Counted from the first letter of the stretch, positions 33,362 through 40,938 are shown. The stretch is 60,885 nucleotides of DNA from Bradyrhizobium iriomotense (GCF_030160715.1 NZ_BSOW01000045.1:1-60885); one strand, 5' to 3'. Translations and numbers: made by a program. Notes: a model not told the origin generated them from the sequence alone.

Positions 33362-33699
33362 GCTGACACCGCCTGGTCTTCGACGGCAACGATGCTAGCC
33401 AGCGTCGTTTCCTTCCACCACGCGCGGCGCCCAATCATCTTATCCGGTTTCGGAATAATCCCTGCGCGCGTCCAATCGGTGCGGGTTGATCGCGGGATGC
33501 GACGGCCGAGGAGTGCCTGCAGCAATTCCCAATCGCCGAGCCGATGGGGGTGGGGGAATCCAGGGGGAATCTGCGGTAGTGGCTTGTGGCCGGCCACCTT
33601 GGCGGCACGTGCCTCCACGGCGGCGTGTCCTCGAACAGAGAACAGTTTGGCGCTTGGGGACGATTGAGACTCGTCGACCGACGAGTGGCCGTTGGGCAT
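33358..33699 (-). CDS. small DNA-binding protein (AlpA/excisionase-like), first gene of the primase operon
   Basis: From ATG 33699: MPNGHSSVDESQSSPSAKLF, then HRLGDWELLQALLGRRIPRS, TRTDWTRAGIIPKPDKMIGR and RAWWKETTLASIVAVEDQ. The run of a short helix, a turn (RIPRSTRTDWTRAG), then IIPKPDKMIGRRAWW is the winged form of AlpA/MerR-like excisionase regulators. Its place at the head of the operon fits control of excision and replication. A 270-base promoter region separates it from attL. Confidence 0.6.
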   Translation of the reverse strand: MPNGHSSVDESQSSPSAKLFSVRGHAAVEARAAKVAGHKPLPQIPPGFPHPHRLGDWELLQALLGRRIPRSTRTDWTRAGIIPKPDKMIGRRAWWKETTLASIVAVEDQAVSA

Positions 33700-33969
33700 A
33701 GGGGTTCGCTCCGTAACGTGACGTGGGGTTTTTGGAGCGACCCAAAAAATTACTGCTTCACTGCGTCGAACATGCGCTCCGAAAGTCAATCCACTCGCGA
33801 TCAACTTTCTGTGATCTAAGGTGCCAGTCCTGATCCCAACTGTCAAGCGCCGTGCCCAAACCTGCAAGACCGGCCTCATCCGGCCAATTCGTCCCCGGCG
33901 GTCGCCCCTGAGTTGCCCCAAGAGAGTTTTCAACAGGAAGATAGAAAGGAAAATCGACCGCTAACTAGC

Positions 33970-34025
33970 TGATCTTGCTTGGTGAGCGCGCTGGGGCTCG
34001 AACCCAGGACCCCGTGATTAAAAGT
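33970..34025. repeat. attL: 56-bp copy of the tRNA-Lys 3' half
   Basis: The 56 bases 33970-34025 are identical to 49285-49340. Bases 33980-34025 equal the tRNA-Lys 3' half from the CCA to the anticodon loop (TTTTAA). The repeat ends one side of the 15.4-kb element. After 34025 the sequence departs (TTATGG against TCACGTG). Confidence 0.95.
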
Positions 34026-34059
34026 TATGGTTTTCCGGATTTCACTGATCTTCAGCCTC

Positions 34060-34129
34060 TTTCATTGCCTTTCATAAGTGTTTGCATATATTGATATTTA
34101 TCGTTTTTCATGCTAGCAACCCTTTTCAT
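34060..34129. promoter_or_regulatory. four TTTCAT words between attL and the integrase (candidate arm sites)
   Basis: TTTCAT occurs at 34060, 34070, 34106 and 34124 in a low-GC stretch. Integrases of this type carry an arm-binding domain, and clustered short direct repeats next to att are where such sites lie. The word GGGGCACGTG follows at 34131. Confidence 0.4.
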
Positions 34130-34173
34130 TGGGGCACGTGCTTTTTCAGATTCTTGTGGCCCCGGGGTGGCCC

Positions 34174-35451
34174 ATGCCTGTCAAAAAGCATCGCAAAGAA
34201 CTCACCCCCACCATGATCGCGCGGCTTAAGCCGGATCCGTCGAAGCTGCGGCTTTGGGTCGCGGACTCAATCGTTCCCGGGTTTGGCGTGCGCGTGACGG
34301 AGAAGGGATCCAAAACCTTCGTGCTCCGGACGCGGTACCCCGGTGAAACTAACGCCAGCCGGCGGGAGATCGGGAAGGTTGGCGAGATCGAGCTTGCAGA
34401 CGCCCGGGAGAAGGCCCGGAACTGGTTGAAGCTGATCGGTGACGGCAAAGATCCGGCCCGCGTGGAGGATGAAAACCGTCGGTCACAGATCGCGAAGGAT
34501 GCAACGACGGTCGATGCCGTTCTCGACGCGTTCGAGAAGGATCACGTGGAAGGGCTCCGCAGCGGCGATCAGGTCAAGGCCGCCTTCGCCAACCACGTCC
34601 GGCCACGCCTTGGGGATAAGTCCATCTATGACCTCAAGCGCAGCGACATCACGACCATGCTCAACGAGATCAAGGCCGACAGCGGGCCTGTGATGGCTGA
34701 TCGGGTGCTGGCGCACGTCCGTAAGGCCTTCAATTGGCAAATGATCCAAGACGACGAATTTAAGTCGCCGATCGTCCGCGGCATGGCCAAGACGAAGCCG
34801 AAAGAGCGAGCCCGCAAGCGCAGCCTGGCGGACGACGAGATCAGGGACGTTTGGGCGGGGTTGGACCAAATCGAGCAGCCGGCCTGCTATCCGCGCTATG
34901 TGAAGTCCCTGCTGATCGCCATGACACGCCGGAACGAGTCCGCCCGGATGCACACCGACGAGCTAGAGGGGGATCTGTGGATCATTCCCGCGTCCCGGTA
35001 CAAGAACAAGCAGGATCACGTCATCCCGGTCACGCCGGCATTGAAGGCATTGATTGGCGAGAAGCCCACCGGCTGCAATGGCAATTCTTGGTTCGTGTTC
35101 TCCACCACACACGGGGCGAAGTCCTTCAGTGGCTTCAGCAAGGCGAAGAAGGAGCTAGACCGGATCATTGCCAAGATCCGAAAGGAGAAGGGCAGGGCGC
35201 CGATGAAGCAGTGGCAGTTGCACGACCTGCGCCGAACTGGCCGCAGCCTCATGAGCCGGGCCAAAGTCGACGCCGACCACGCCGAGCGCTGCATGGGCCA
35301 CGTCATCGGCGGCGTGCGCGAGACCTACGACCGATATGAATATCTCGACGAGAAGCGGAAGGCATTTGAGGCGCTGGCTTCGCTGCTGGATATGATCCTC
35401 AATCCGCCGGCCGATAACGTGGTGCCGATGCATGCGGAAGCGGTCGGGTGA
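34174..35451 (+). CDS. int: P4-type tyrosine integrase with DUF4102 arm-binding domain
   Basis: From ATG 34174 (425 aa). Residues 1-90 are the DUF4102 arm-binding domain (LWVADSIVPGFGVRVTEKGS, TFVLRTRYPG, GEIELADAREKARNWL). A core-binding helix domain follows to about 195. The catalytic domain has the first Arg in LLIAMTRRNESARM, HDLRRT near residue 350, GHVIGGVRETYDRYEY with the His and the nucleophile Tyr near 385. All are present, so it should be active. It would cut within tRNA-Lys at the 56-bp repeat. Its stop overlaps the start of the next gene (TGATG). Confidence 0.95.
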   Translation: MPVKKHRKELTPTMIARLKPDPSKLRLWVADSIVPGFGVRVTEKGSKTFVLRTRYPGETNASRREIGKVGEIELADAREKARNWLKLIGDGKDPARVEDENRRSQIAKDATTVDAVLDAFEKDHVEGLRSGDQVKAAFANHVRPRLGDKSIYDLKRSDITTMLNEIKADSGPVMADRVLAHVRKAFNWQMIQDDEFKSPIVRGMAKTKPKERARKRSLADDEIRDVWAGLDQIEQPACYPRYVKSLLIAMTRRNESARMHTDELEGDLWIIPASRYKNKQDHVIPVTPALKALIGEKPTGCNGNSWFVFSTTHGAKSFSGFSKAKKELDRIIAKIRKEKGRAPMKQWQLHDLRRTGRSLMSRAKVDADHAERCMGHVIGGVRETYDRYEYLDEKRKAFEALASLLDMILNPPADNVVPMHAEAVG

Positions 35452-36008
35452 TGTCACAGGATGATCTATTCGGCCGGCCTGACGTGCAAATCTTGATCGG
35501 TAAGGTTGGCGCCGCTTTGCAGGCACCTCGCGTCGTTCCGGCTCGTCAGCAAAATGAGGCCGTCAGCAAAATATACAGTTCTGCCCACAATCTCCGCTCG
35601 GCCCTTCGAGGAGGCTTTTTGGCGCTTGAGCAATCCATTGGGGCGCCCAAATGGGGCGAAGCGTTTGATCAAGGCGGACCCGCCGACGAGACGCGCGAAT
35701 TTCTTCGGCGCTTCGAGGGTGATCTTGACCGGTTGATTAGCCTCGCAAATCAGGATCCAGTGCCGACCAAGGACGGAAAGCCGGGAGACCACCGGCGCAC
35801 CGTCGCTATGGCCAGAATTGTTGCTTGGTACAGCCGCCAAAATGGCAATCCTCCGCCGCGGTCGAAGGACACGCGCTTCATGGAGTTCGCGAGCGAAGTT
35901 TTCCGGCGGGCCGATCCCAAACACGACGTGGACGACCTTTCGGCGCATCTTAACAAAGTCCTAAAGCTGCAAGGCGAGGGACTTAACCTCGAAACTTGGG
36001 CGGGTTAG
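35451..36008 (+). CDS. hypothetical protein coupled to the integrase, 185 aa
   Basis: MSQDDLFGRPDVQILIGKVG then HNLRSALRGGFLALEQSIGA, EFLRRFEGDLDRLISLANQD and DDLSAHLNKVLKLQGEGLNL. Mostly helical and soluble. The ATG overlaps the integrase stop, so the two are translated together; a role in integration or its control is possible. No family recognised. Confidence 0.6.
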   Translation: MSQDDLFGRPDVQILIGKVGAALQAPRVVPARQQNEAVSKIYSSAHNLRSALRGGFLALEQSIGAPKWGEAFDQGGPADETREFLRRFEGDLDRLISLANQDPVPTKDGKPGDHRRTVAMARIVAWYSRQNGNPPPRSKDTRFMEFASEVFRRADPKHDVDDLSAHLNKVLKLQGEGLNLETWAG

Positions 36009-36068
36009 CTCCCTCCAAAAATTGCGACCATTGAAGCACGGTGGGCTCCATTGAATTTCGGAGCCGCC

Positions 36069-36272
36069 ATGTCGCAAACCCTCTTGAGCTATTCAGACAT
36101 CGTCAAGCGAGGCGTCGGCGCCAGCAAGGTCACGCTTTGGCGCTGGGAGCGCGCGGGCCGCTTTCCGCGACGTGTTGCCCTGTCGTCTCAGCGCGTGGCG
36201 TGGGTCGAGTCCGAAATCGATGCGTGGCTCGCGGATCGCATCGCCGCGCGTCGTCAGCCCATCGCCGCGTGA
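36069..36272 (+). CDS. AlpA-family phage/satellite regulator, 67 aa
   Basis: MSQTLLSYSDIVKRGVGASK then VTLWRWERAGRFPRRVALSS and VAWVESEIDAWLADRIAARR. This is the full AlpA pattern: helix-turn-helix (GASKVTLWRWERAGRFP), a wing (R-V-A-x-S) and the VAWVESEIDAWL ending. In P4-type elements AlpA turns on integrase/excision genes. It sits after the integrase in the same direction. Confidence 0.9.
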   Translation: MSQTLLSYSDIVKRGVGASKVTLWRWERAGRFPRRVALSSQRVAWVESEIDAWLADRIAARRQPIAA

Positions 36273-36318
36273 CGTTGACAAACAACATTCGCGCAAAACG
36301 TCAACACAGGAATCCCCA

Positions 36319-37005
36319 ATGCACGACCGCTATTTTATCTTCATCGAAAGCCAAACCGCGAGCGTCAAAGACGTCGCCGTGCGGGGCGCCTTGACGAAGG
36401 TCTCAACGCTTCATCGCGACATCTTGGCGACCACCACCAATGTCCGCGCTAATGCCGATCTCAGCGCGCAGGGAAAGACGAAGGAATCTCGATCCTTCCT
36501 TACCAAGCGGGCGCACGAATTGATCCGCGCCAACGCGACCGTGCAGCGGCTTACTGCTCGGCTCGACGAGAAGCGCGCCAAGATCCAGTTGCCCGCGATC
36601 GACAAGACGGACGCGGCCGGCGCCGCGCTGCGCAGCCAGGTCCGCGACCGGCTCAACGGCAAGACGGCGAAGGAAATCCGCGCGCTCGTCCCCACAATGT
36701 CGCTGCTGTACTTACAGGCAATCCTAGAAGCGCCCGAACTGGTCGGCGCCGCCGATCGCGAGACAGTCGACGCGGTACGGAACGGGGCAATCGAGATTGT
36801 CCACCCGGGGAAGACGACCGAGTTGGACGCAGAGCGCAACAGTGTGCGCCTGCTGGCCAGCGCAACCGCTGCGCTGTCCGACGCCGCGCGTGACCTGGCA
36901 GCCATGCCCAATATCCACGCGCTTGACGCCTTCCTCAATGAGACCGTTCCAGATCAACGGCACATACTCGCTGAAGTGGAGCGGGAAACCGCACTCGCCG
37001 CCTAA
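36319..37005 (+). CDS. helical hypothetical protein, 228 aa
   Basis: Starts MHDRYFIFIESQTASVKDVA, then KESRSFLTKRAHELIRANAT, RLTARLDEKRAKIQLPAIDK, NGKTAKEIRALVPTMSLLYL, ALSDAARDLAAMPNIHALDA. Largely helical with coiled-coil tendency and no membrane segment. The ATG at 36319 is the first after the AlpA gene; an upstream frame overlaps alpA and is ignored. It may be a scaffold-like or DNA-associated protein; no family known. Confidence 0.6.
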   Translation: MHDRYFIFIESQTASVKDVAVRGALTKVSTLHRDILATTTNVRANADLSAQGKTKESRSFLTKRAHELIRANATVQRLTARLDEKRAKIQLPAIDKTDAAGAALRSQVRDRLNGKTAKEIRALVPTMSLLYLQAILEAPELVGAADRETVDAVRNGAIEIVHPGKTTELDAERNSVRLLASATAALSDAARDLAAMPNIHALDAFLNETVPDQRHILAEVERETALAA

Positions 37006-37033
37006 ACCCAACCATCACACACAGGGAAATCAC

Positions 37034-37213
37034 ATGGTTAAATCTTTGAATGCCGACGAATTCGCCAAGCAGGCCGCCGCGCCGCTGCAGCCCGTTGTCG
37101 ATTTCAATGCGGCCGCAAACGTCAAGCAGCCGACGATGCCGGCCAACACGCCCCCGTCGTCGCCGCAGGTTCGGAAAGCGCTCGGCATCGAGCAGCTTTG
37201 GAAGCAGTCGTGA
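37034..37213 (+). CDS. small hypothetical protein, 59 aa
   Basis: MVKSLNADEFAKQAAAPLQP then VVDFNAAANVKQPTMPANTP and SSPQVRKALGIEQLWKQS. AGGGAA precedes the ATG. A flexible Pro/Ala middle and a short helix at the end. The stop is overlapped by the next start (GTGA). Confidence 0.55.
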   Translation: MVKSLNADEFAKQAAAPLQPVVDFNAAANVKQPTMPANTPPSSPQVRKALGIEQLWKQS

Positions 37214-37506
37214 ACCGCGAGCAGCTCCAGGTCGAGCGCCAGGCAGCCGGCCAGGCTTACGCCGAAGCAGCGGAGGCGTTCCGCGAAGCATGGGCACGCC
37301 TGGCCGCGATCGACCGAACGCAATCCAATTCGAACGTTGCGCAGGGCGAGGCAATTCGGTCCTGGCATTTCGCATCACGCAACAAGCTCGAGGATGGGCT
37401 CCGCGCCTTGCAACACTTGGAGTTCGCGCCACGCCTTATCGTCAATGATTGGCACGATCGCGCCGTCGCGATCTCCGACAAGCAGATATCGGAGTTTACG
37501 CCGTGA
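37210..37506 (+). CDS. helical hypothetical protein, 98 aa
   Basis: From GTG 37210: MNREQLQVERQAAGQAYAEA then AEAFREAWARLAAIDRTQSN and HFASRNKLEDGLRALQHLEF, ending SDKQISEFTP. An Ala/Glu coiled coil followed by a compact end. GTGA overlaps at both ends tie it to its neighbours. Confidence 0.6.
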   Translation: MNREQLQVERQAAGQAYAEAAEAFREAWARLAAIDRTQSNSNVAQGEAIRSWHFASRNKLEDGLRALQHLEFAPRLIVNDWHDRAVAISDKQISEFTP

Positions 37507-37802
37507 ACTATCACGAATGGGGAAACATCTCTGTCACCGTTCAGAACGGTCAACCCGACCGGTTTGAATTGCCTGCACGCCAGCGTTTACGCGTGCAGGC
37601 GCCGGCTCCGGATTGCACAGGACTGGTTACCCGGCTGATGGAAGCACACTCGTCCGGCGATACGCGGATTCCAGATGCTAACGTATCGGTTTCGGCAGGC
37701 ACGACGGCGACAATCGGCCCGTTCCCCTGGCGCGCCATCGTGAAAGTTGAAGCGATAGCGGGCCGCGTGATCGTCACCGAATGTCCCGGAAACGATCCAT
37801 AA
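37503..37802 (+). CDS. small beta-rich protein, copy 1 of a tandem pair, 99 aa
   Basis: From GTG 37503: MNYHEWGNISVTVQNGQPDR then FELPARQRLRVQAPAPDCTG and a C-terminal half (NVSVSAGTTATIGPFPWRAI, VKVEAIAGRVIVTECPG). The last 35 residues match the next protein in strand order and spacing. All-beta; such small proteins can be decoration or adaptor proteins, but nothing here proves it. Confidence 0.55.
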   Translation: MNYHEWGNISVTVQNGQPDRFELPARQRLRVQAPAPDCTGLVTRLMEAHSSGDTRIPDANVSVSAGTTATIGPFPWRAIVKVEAIAGRVIVTECPGNDP

Positions 37803-37838
37803 CCGCAGCCGGCATCACCAACAGGAGTTAGAACCACA

Positions 37839-38117
37839 ATGGGTGGATATTTGGAAGGTCAACCTTGGACGCTTAGCGCAGGAGAGAAAATCTCCGTCCG
37901 CACTGTCGCAAGATTCCACGTTCGCACGATGCCGGATTCGACAGCACGCGTTTACTTGGATGAAAACAGGCCTGAGACTCTGACGATCGTTCCGTCGGGG
38001 ACGTCCATATTGCTTACGTCGCCTCAAGGCAGCGCCAGCGTCGAAGCGGTCGGCGGCTATGTCGTCATAAATGACCCGACCGGAGTCGGTGTGCGGGACT
38101 TTAAGCCCCACTATTGA
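37839..38117 (+). CDS. small beta-rich protein, copy 2 of a tandem pair, 92 aa
   Basis: MGGYLEGQPWTLSAGEKISV then LTIVPSGTSILLTSPQGSAS and VEAVGGYVVINDPTG. AGGAG stands ten bases before the ATG. Compare VKVEAIAGRVIVTECPG in the previous protein with SVEAVGGYVVINDPTG here. Likely a divergent duplicate with the same fold. Confidence 0.6.
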   Translation: MGGYLEGQPWTLSAGEKISVRTVARFHVRTMPDSTARVYLDENRPETLTIVPSGTSILLTSPQGSASVEAVGGYVVINDPTGVGVRDFKPHY

Positions 38118-38278
38118 TGAGGATTGAGCCCTAAACGAAGGACGCTTGCCGGGCTCGAAATGCCAGTTCCCCCGGGCAGCGCCTTATCTCAAACTGGGCG
38201 CTGAAATCCCAGTTGATTTGACTGCGCAATGGCCGTGCCACAGGCGCGCGCCAGTACAACTGGCGGGTCTAACTCGTT

Positions 38279-38476
38279 TTAAAAAGAAATGCTTTTCGGA
38301 TCTGCCCCAGCAATCAGAATCCGATGCACGTGTTCGGCTTGCTCTCTCGTCAGATTGGCGGCCAGTTTTAGTTTGGTGCCAATCATTGCTGGCCCCTTCA
38401 GTTTTCGATCGTAGACCATCCATCCTTTGCCCCCTAGCCGAACGAAGAATCGAGCTTCGGCCGCTTCGTCACTCAT
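38279..38476 (-). CDS. small hypothetical protein, 65 aa
   Basis: MSDEAAEARFFVRLGGKGWM then VYDRKLKGPAMIGTKLKLAA and NLTREQAEHVHRILIAGADP. GGGAG lies eleven bases upstream. The FFVRLGGKGWMVYDRxxKGPA pattern is a recurring Bradyrhizobium small family (strand pair plus helix); function unknown. It points against the integrase block. Confidence 0.65.
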   Translation of the reverse strand: MSDEAAEARFFVRLGGKGWMVYDRKLKGPAMIGTKLKLAANLTREQAEHVHRILIAGADPKSISF

Positions 38477-38735
38477 TTTTTGTTTCTCCCAACAGCGCTT
38501 TCATTCCTCGGCAACGCTGCCGGTCTGGACTGTATATGCGGTTTGCGCCACGCGGTATGCGCGCATAACGGCGGACGAAAACGGCCCAGTCTGGAACAAA
38601 GATCCGGTGGAGCCTTTGGTTCCGATGCATGGGTGCAGTCCGCCGAGAACATACCCGAACGTACCTACCCCTTTAGGGGTAGGTGGCCGTCACAAAAGCT
38701 GAACGCCCGCAGACCATGGGCAGAACTTGAAGTGG

Positions 38736-38770
38736 CCTAATCTCGGTTTGCGAGTGTCCGAATTAGGACA
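38736..38770. promoter_or_regulatory. two-part motif, copy 1
   Basis: CCTAATCT (38736-38743), an 11-base gap, then the palindrome TGTCCGAATTAGGACA (38755-38770). The same arrangement recurs at 38886-38920 with identical spacing. Confidence 0.45.
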
Positions 38771-38885
38771 ACGCCCGCGCGAGTGAAACGAATCGACCCC
38801 AGGGGCCGAATCCAATATCGCGCATCTTCCGAGGATGAGACACGAATGTCGGGGAACTAACCAATCGATGTAGCCAGCCCAATGA

Positions 38886-38920
38886 CCTAATCTGGAAGAG
38901 TCAACGTCTTAACTACGACA
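38886..38920. promoter_or_regulatory. two-part motif, copy 2
   Basis: CCTAATCT (38886-38893), an 11-base gap, then CGTCTTAACTACGACA (38905-38920). The third palindrome of this type, TGTCCTAACTAGGACA, is at 12191. Confidence 0.45.
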
Positions 38921-38940
38921 GTATCGCACTACCTTGCGCC

Positions 38941-38966
38941 ACCCGCCTTCGGGCGGGTTCTTTTTC
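38941..38966 (+). terminator. intrinsic terminator
   Basis: ACCCGCC, loop TTCG, GGCGGGT, then TCTTTTTC. A short perfect stem with a T-run: the best rho-independent terminator in the window. No annotated gene ends just before it, which supports a non-coding transcript. Confidence 0.75.
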
Positions 38967-39025
38967 GTAGTGAAGAGATGCTACCGACTGGCGACACATG
39001 CCCGACGGCTGAGGCGGTGAACACG

Positions 39026-39056
39026 AGGCCCGCCGGTTCTCGCTGGCGGGCCTTTC
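39026..39056. terminator. hairpin AGGCCCGCC/GGCGGGCCT
   Basis: A perfect 9-bp stem with loop GGTTCTCGCT, followed by TTCC on the plus strand. It lies ten bases past the stop of the minus-strand gene at 39066. Confidence 0.5.
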
Positions 39057-39065
39057 CATCACAGT

Positions 39066-39341
39066 TCACGCTCCATCGAGGGATGGCTGCAGTGCCGGCG
39101 CATTCTGCTGAGGCTGGATCGCCGTGGCGCGGTTCTTAAAGTGGTCGAGGACGAACAGACGTATCGCGGACGACAGATTGCCGTGCGGGCGGTTGCGGTC
39201 GATCTCGTCGACCAACTCCGACAGCGTCATGTTGCGCAGGCCGGAAATCTCCTTCATGCCATTCCAAAAGGCCGCTTCCAAGCTGACACTGGTCTTGTGG
39301 CCAGCGACAACAATGGATCGTTTCACGACGGGGGATTTCAT
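39066..39341 (-). CDS. ribbon-helix-helix protein (RHH_4 type), 91 aa
   Basis: MKSPVVKRSIVVAGHKTSVS then LEAAFWNGMKEISGLRNMTL and SELVDEIDRNRPHGNLSSAI. The strand VKRSIVVAGHKTSVSLE followed by two helices is the RHH_4 (PF13467) pattern, usually a small DNA-binding repressor. Found here inside the island, it may govern one of its promoters. ATG at 39341; an upstream ATG at 39356 would add five residues. Confidence 0.85.
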   Translation of the reverse strand: MKSPVVKRSIVVAGHKTSVSLEAAFWNGMKEISGLRNMTLSELVDEIDRNRPHGNLSSAIRLFVLDHFKNRATAIQPQQNAPALQPSLDGA

Positions 39342-39925
39342 GGATACCTCGTTCAATCAGAAGACAATCCCGCCGCCCGCCTGAAATGAACGCGGGCGGT
39401 GCTTTAGCCCCGGGAAGATGATGCAAAATCCCGGATGACATCAGTGTGGGCGAGTCGTCCAGTGCCGTCGATTCGGTATGCAACAATTCGTGTCCCGCTG
39501 CGAGAGAAGCCCGGGAGCGTGAGCAGCGGGCCTTCAATGGGACACCACGTCGCTAAGGGTTGCGACAAGTACGAGCAGCCATGAGTACCTGGCGATCAGT
39601 ACCCAGATATCTGTTTCGATCTTCCTCATGATGGGGAAAAGAGGGCGGCCGGCTTCGCCGTGTTTGACGTATGTCAAAGGGCAGCTCACGAAGTCGGGAA
39701 TAAGTGGCAATTATACCGTTCGTTTGTCGCCTATCGGGCAGACAGCGCTATCCATGATGCTTAGGATGAAAACGGGCAGCAGGCTTACCGGGCTGCCGCC
39801 TGCTCTGATTAAGCGATACTCAAACACCCGCCTCCAGTTGTTTTTCCCCTGACTTGGGGGCGGGCTTCCCTCGAAGACTCGTGGCTTCGGCGTCAGTCAC
39901 CCCACGAGCGGTGACCGGCAGACGG
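39342..39925. other. intergenic region, one weak plus-strand frame
   Basis: A frame at 39631-39852 (MGKRGRPASPCLTYVKGQLT then NYTVRLSPIGQTALSMML) is open but has no ribosome site and odd composition; I rate it about 0.2. A GC-rich hairpin (CCGCCCGC/GCGGGCGG, about 39371-39398) lies upstream of the RHH gene. Confidence 0.4.
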
Positions 39926-40213
39926 TCATCGCACCACCCTGTACGCCTTAGCCTTCTTGCGCCTTGGTTCGGCATCGGGGAGCGACCTCCCGCGGTTCAA
40001 TGCTCTCATGACGCCAATCCTTGCAAGCATCGTCGGGCCACCTCGCTCGACCACCAGGAGCAGAGCTTCCATCGCGGCGCGCCATTCCGGCCGGTCGTGC
40101 TCCTTCTTCGGCAACGCAGCGATGTACTTGCCGGCATCGCGCAGCGTCACCAGCTTGCGGCCGTCTACGTCAATCGGATCTTCGAACGATCGGCCCCAGC
40201 CTCGATCGGTCAT
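39926..40213 (-). CDS. conserved hypothetical protein, 95 aa
   Basis: MTDRGWGRSFEDPIDVDGRK then LVTLRDAGKYIAALPKKEHD and AAMEALLLVVERGGPTMLAR. The order PIxVDGRKLVTLRDAGxYI, PKxEHDxPEW, ALLLVxERGGPTMLARIG is a well-conserved rhizobial small protein, often found in accessory DNA; role unknown. The end is basic (PRRKKAKAYRVVR). Confidence 0.7.
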   Translation of the reverse strand: MTDRGWGRSFEDPIDVDGRKLVTLRDAGKYIAALPKKEHDRPEWRAAMEALLLVVERGGPTMLARIGVMRALNRGRSLPDAEPRRKKAKAYRVVR

Positions 40214-40376
40214 TATTTGTACTATCCGTTTGTTTAACCCCAAATGTCCTATTTCTAGTTAGGAACCTACCGGGAAGAGGTATAGTATTCCCGCATCACC
40301 GGCCGAGGCTCTGCCCGTAGGCGTCGGTGGCTGAGAGACCATCGCGCTCCCGCCTGCGCAGCAAGGGAGGGGCGCC

Positions 40377-40493
40377 ATGCTCGAACAGCCCCAATACGAC
40401 ACCTATTCGATCCCAGCGCGTATTTGTCTTGCCGTTGCCATCCTTGGCGCCGCGCTCTTCCTCGCGGGATTGCTTATGAGCTTCTCCGCATAG
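40377..40493 (+). CDS. single-helix membrane microprotein, 38 aa
   Basis: MLEQPQYDTYSIPARICLAV then AILGAALFLAGLLMSFSA. AGGGAGG ends six bases before the ATG, the strongest ribosome site among the microproteins. Polar head of 15 residues, then one helix. Confidence 0.55.
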   Translation: MLEQPQYDTYSIPARICLAVAILGAALFLAGLLMSFSA

Positions 40494-40568
40494 TAAGGCC
40501 GTTGGTGGCCTCCTTCATTTTCAACTGGAGTGCTGGGGAACGATCGGCCCAACCGTGCTTTGGACTCA

Positions 40569-40745
40569 ATGGCTCCAGACCATCGAACGGTCTCAGACTA
40601 TCGACACCTCCAGCGGACATGTGAACGACAGGCCGGCGTAACCAGCAATGAGGAAACGCGCAGAGTGTTCGAGAATATGGCCGAGGAATACCGTAAGATG
40701 GCTGAGTTCCTAGAGCAGAAATTACAAGAACAACAAAAACACTAA
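40569..40745 (+). CDS. small helical protein, 58 aa
   Basis: MAPDHRTVSDYRHLQRTCER then QAGVTSNEETRRVFENMAEE and YRKMAEFLEQKLQEQQKH. Same two-helix layout (DYRxLxRxCExQA, turn, RxxFENMAEEYRKMAE) as the proteins at 10824 and 11020. A hairpin terminator begins at its stop. Confidence 0.6.
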   Translation: MAPDHRTVSDYRHLQRTCERQAGVTSNEETRRVFENMAEEYRKMAEFLEQKLQEQQKH

Positions 40746-40767
40746 GGCCGCCTCCAATTGGCGGCCT
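40745..40767. terminator. hairpin AGGCCGCC/GGCGGCCT
   Basis: An 8-bp perfect stem with loop TCCAATT, between two convergent small genes. It is the island copy of the hairpin seen at 8356 and 9206. Confidence 0.55.
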
Positions 40768-40773
40768 CACTTC

Positions 40774-40938
40774 TCAGGAGAGTAGCCAGGCGAGCGCCAT
40801 CCAAGTCAGCCAGCAGAGCGTAGCAAACCATCCTATCGTGGCAACGACCGCTGCGACGGCAAAGCAGCCCACGCCCATCATTTCGAAGGCGCTTGTACGC
40901 TGATCGTCGTCGTGTTCTTTGTGTGGGCGGTCGAGCAT
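40774..40938 (-). CDS. small membrane protein, 54 aa
   Basis: MLDRPHKEHDDDQRTSAFEM then MGVGCFAVAAVVATIGWFAT and LCWLTWMALAWLLS. A charged cytoplasmic head and one or two closely packed helices. No family known. Confidence 0.5.
   Translation of the reverse strand: MLDRPHKEHDDDQRTSAFEMMGVGCFAVAAVVATIGWFATLCWLTWMALAWLLS

Larger units (their letters stand above)
38477..39065. other. 588-base non-coding region, possible small RNA
   Basis: Contains two copies of a two-part motif (38736-38770 and 38886-38920), a strong terminator at 38941-38966 and a second hairpin at 39026-39053. No protein frame is supported. A transcript running rightwards to the terminator is possible. Confidence 0.5.
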
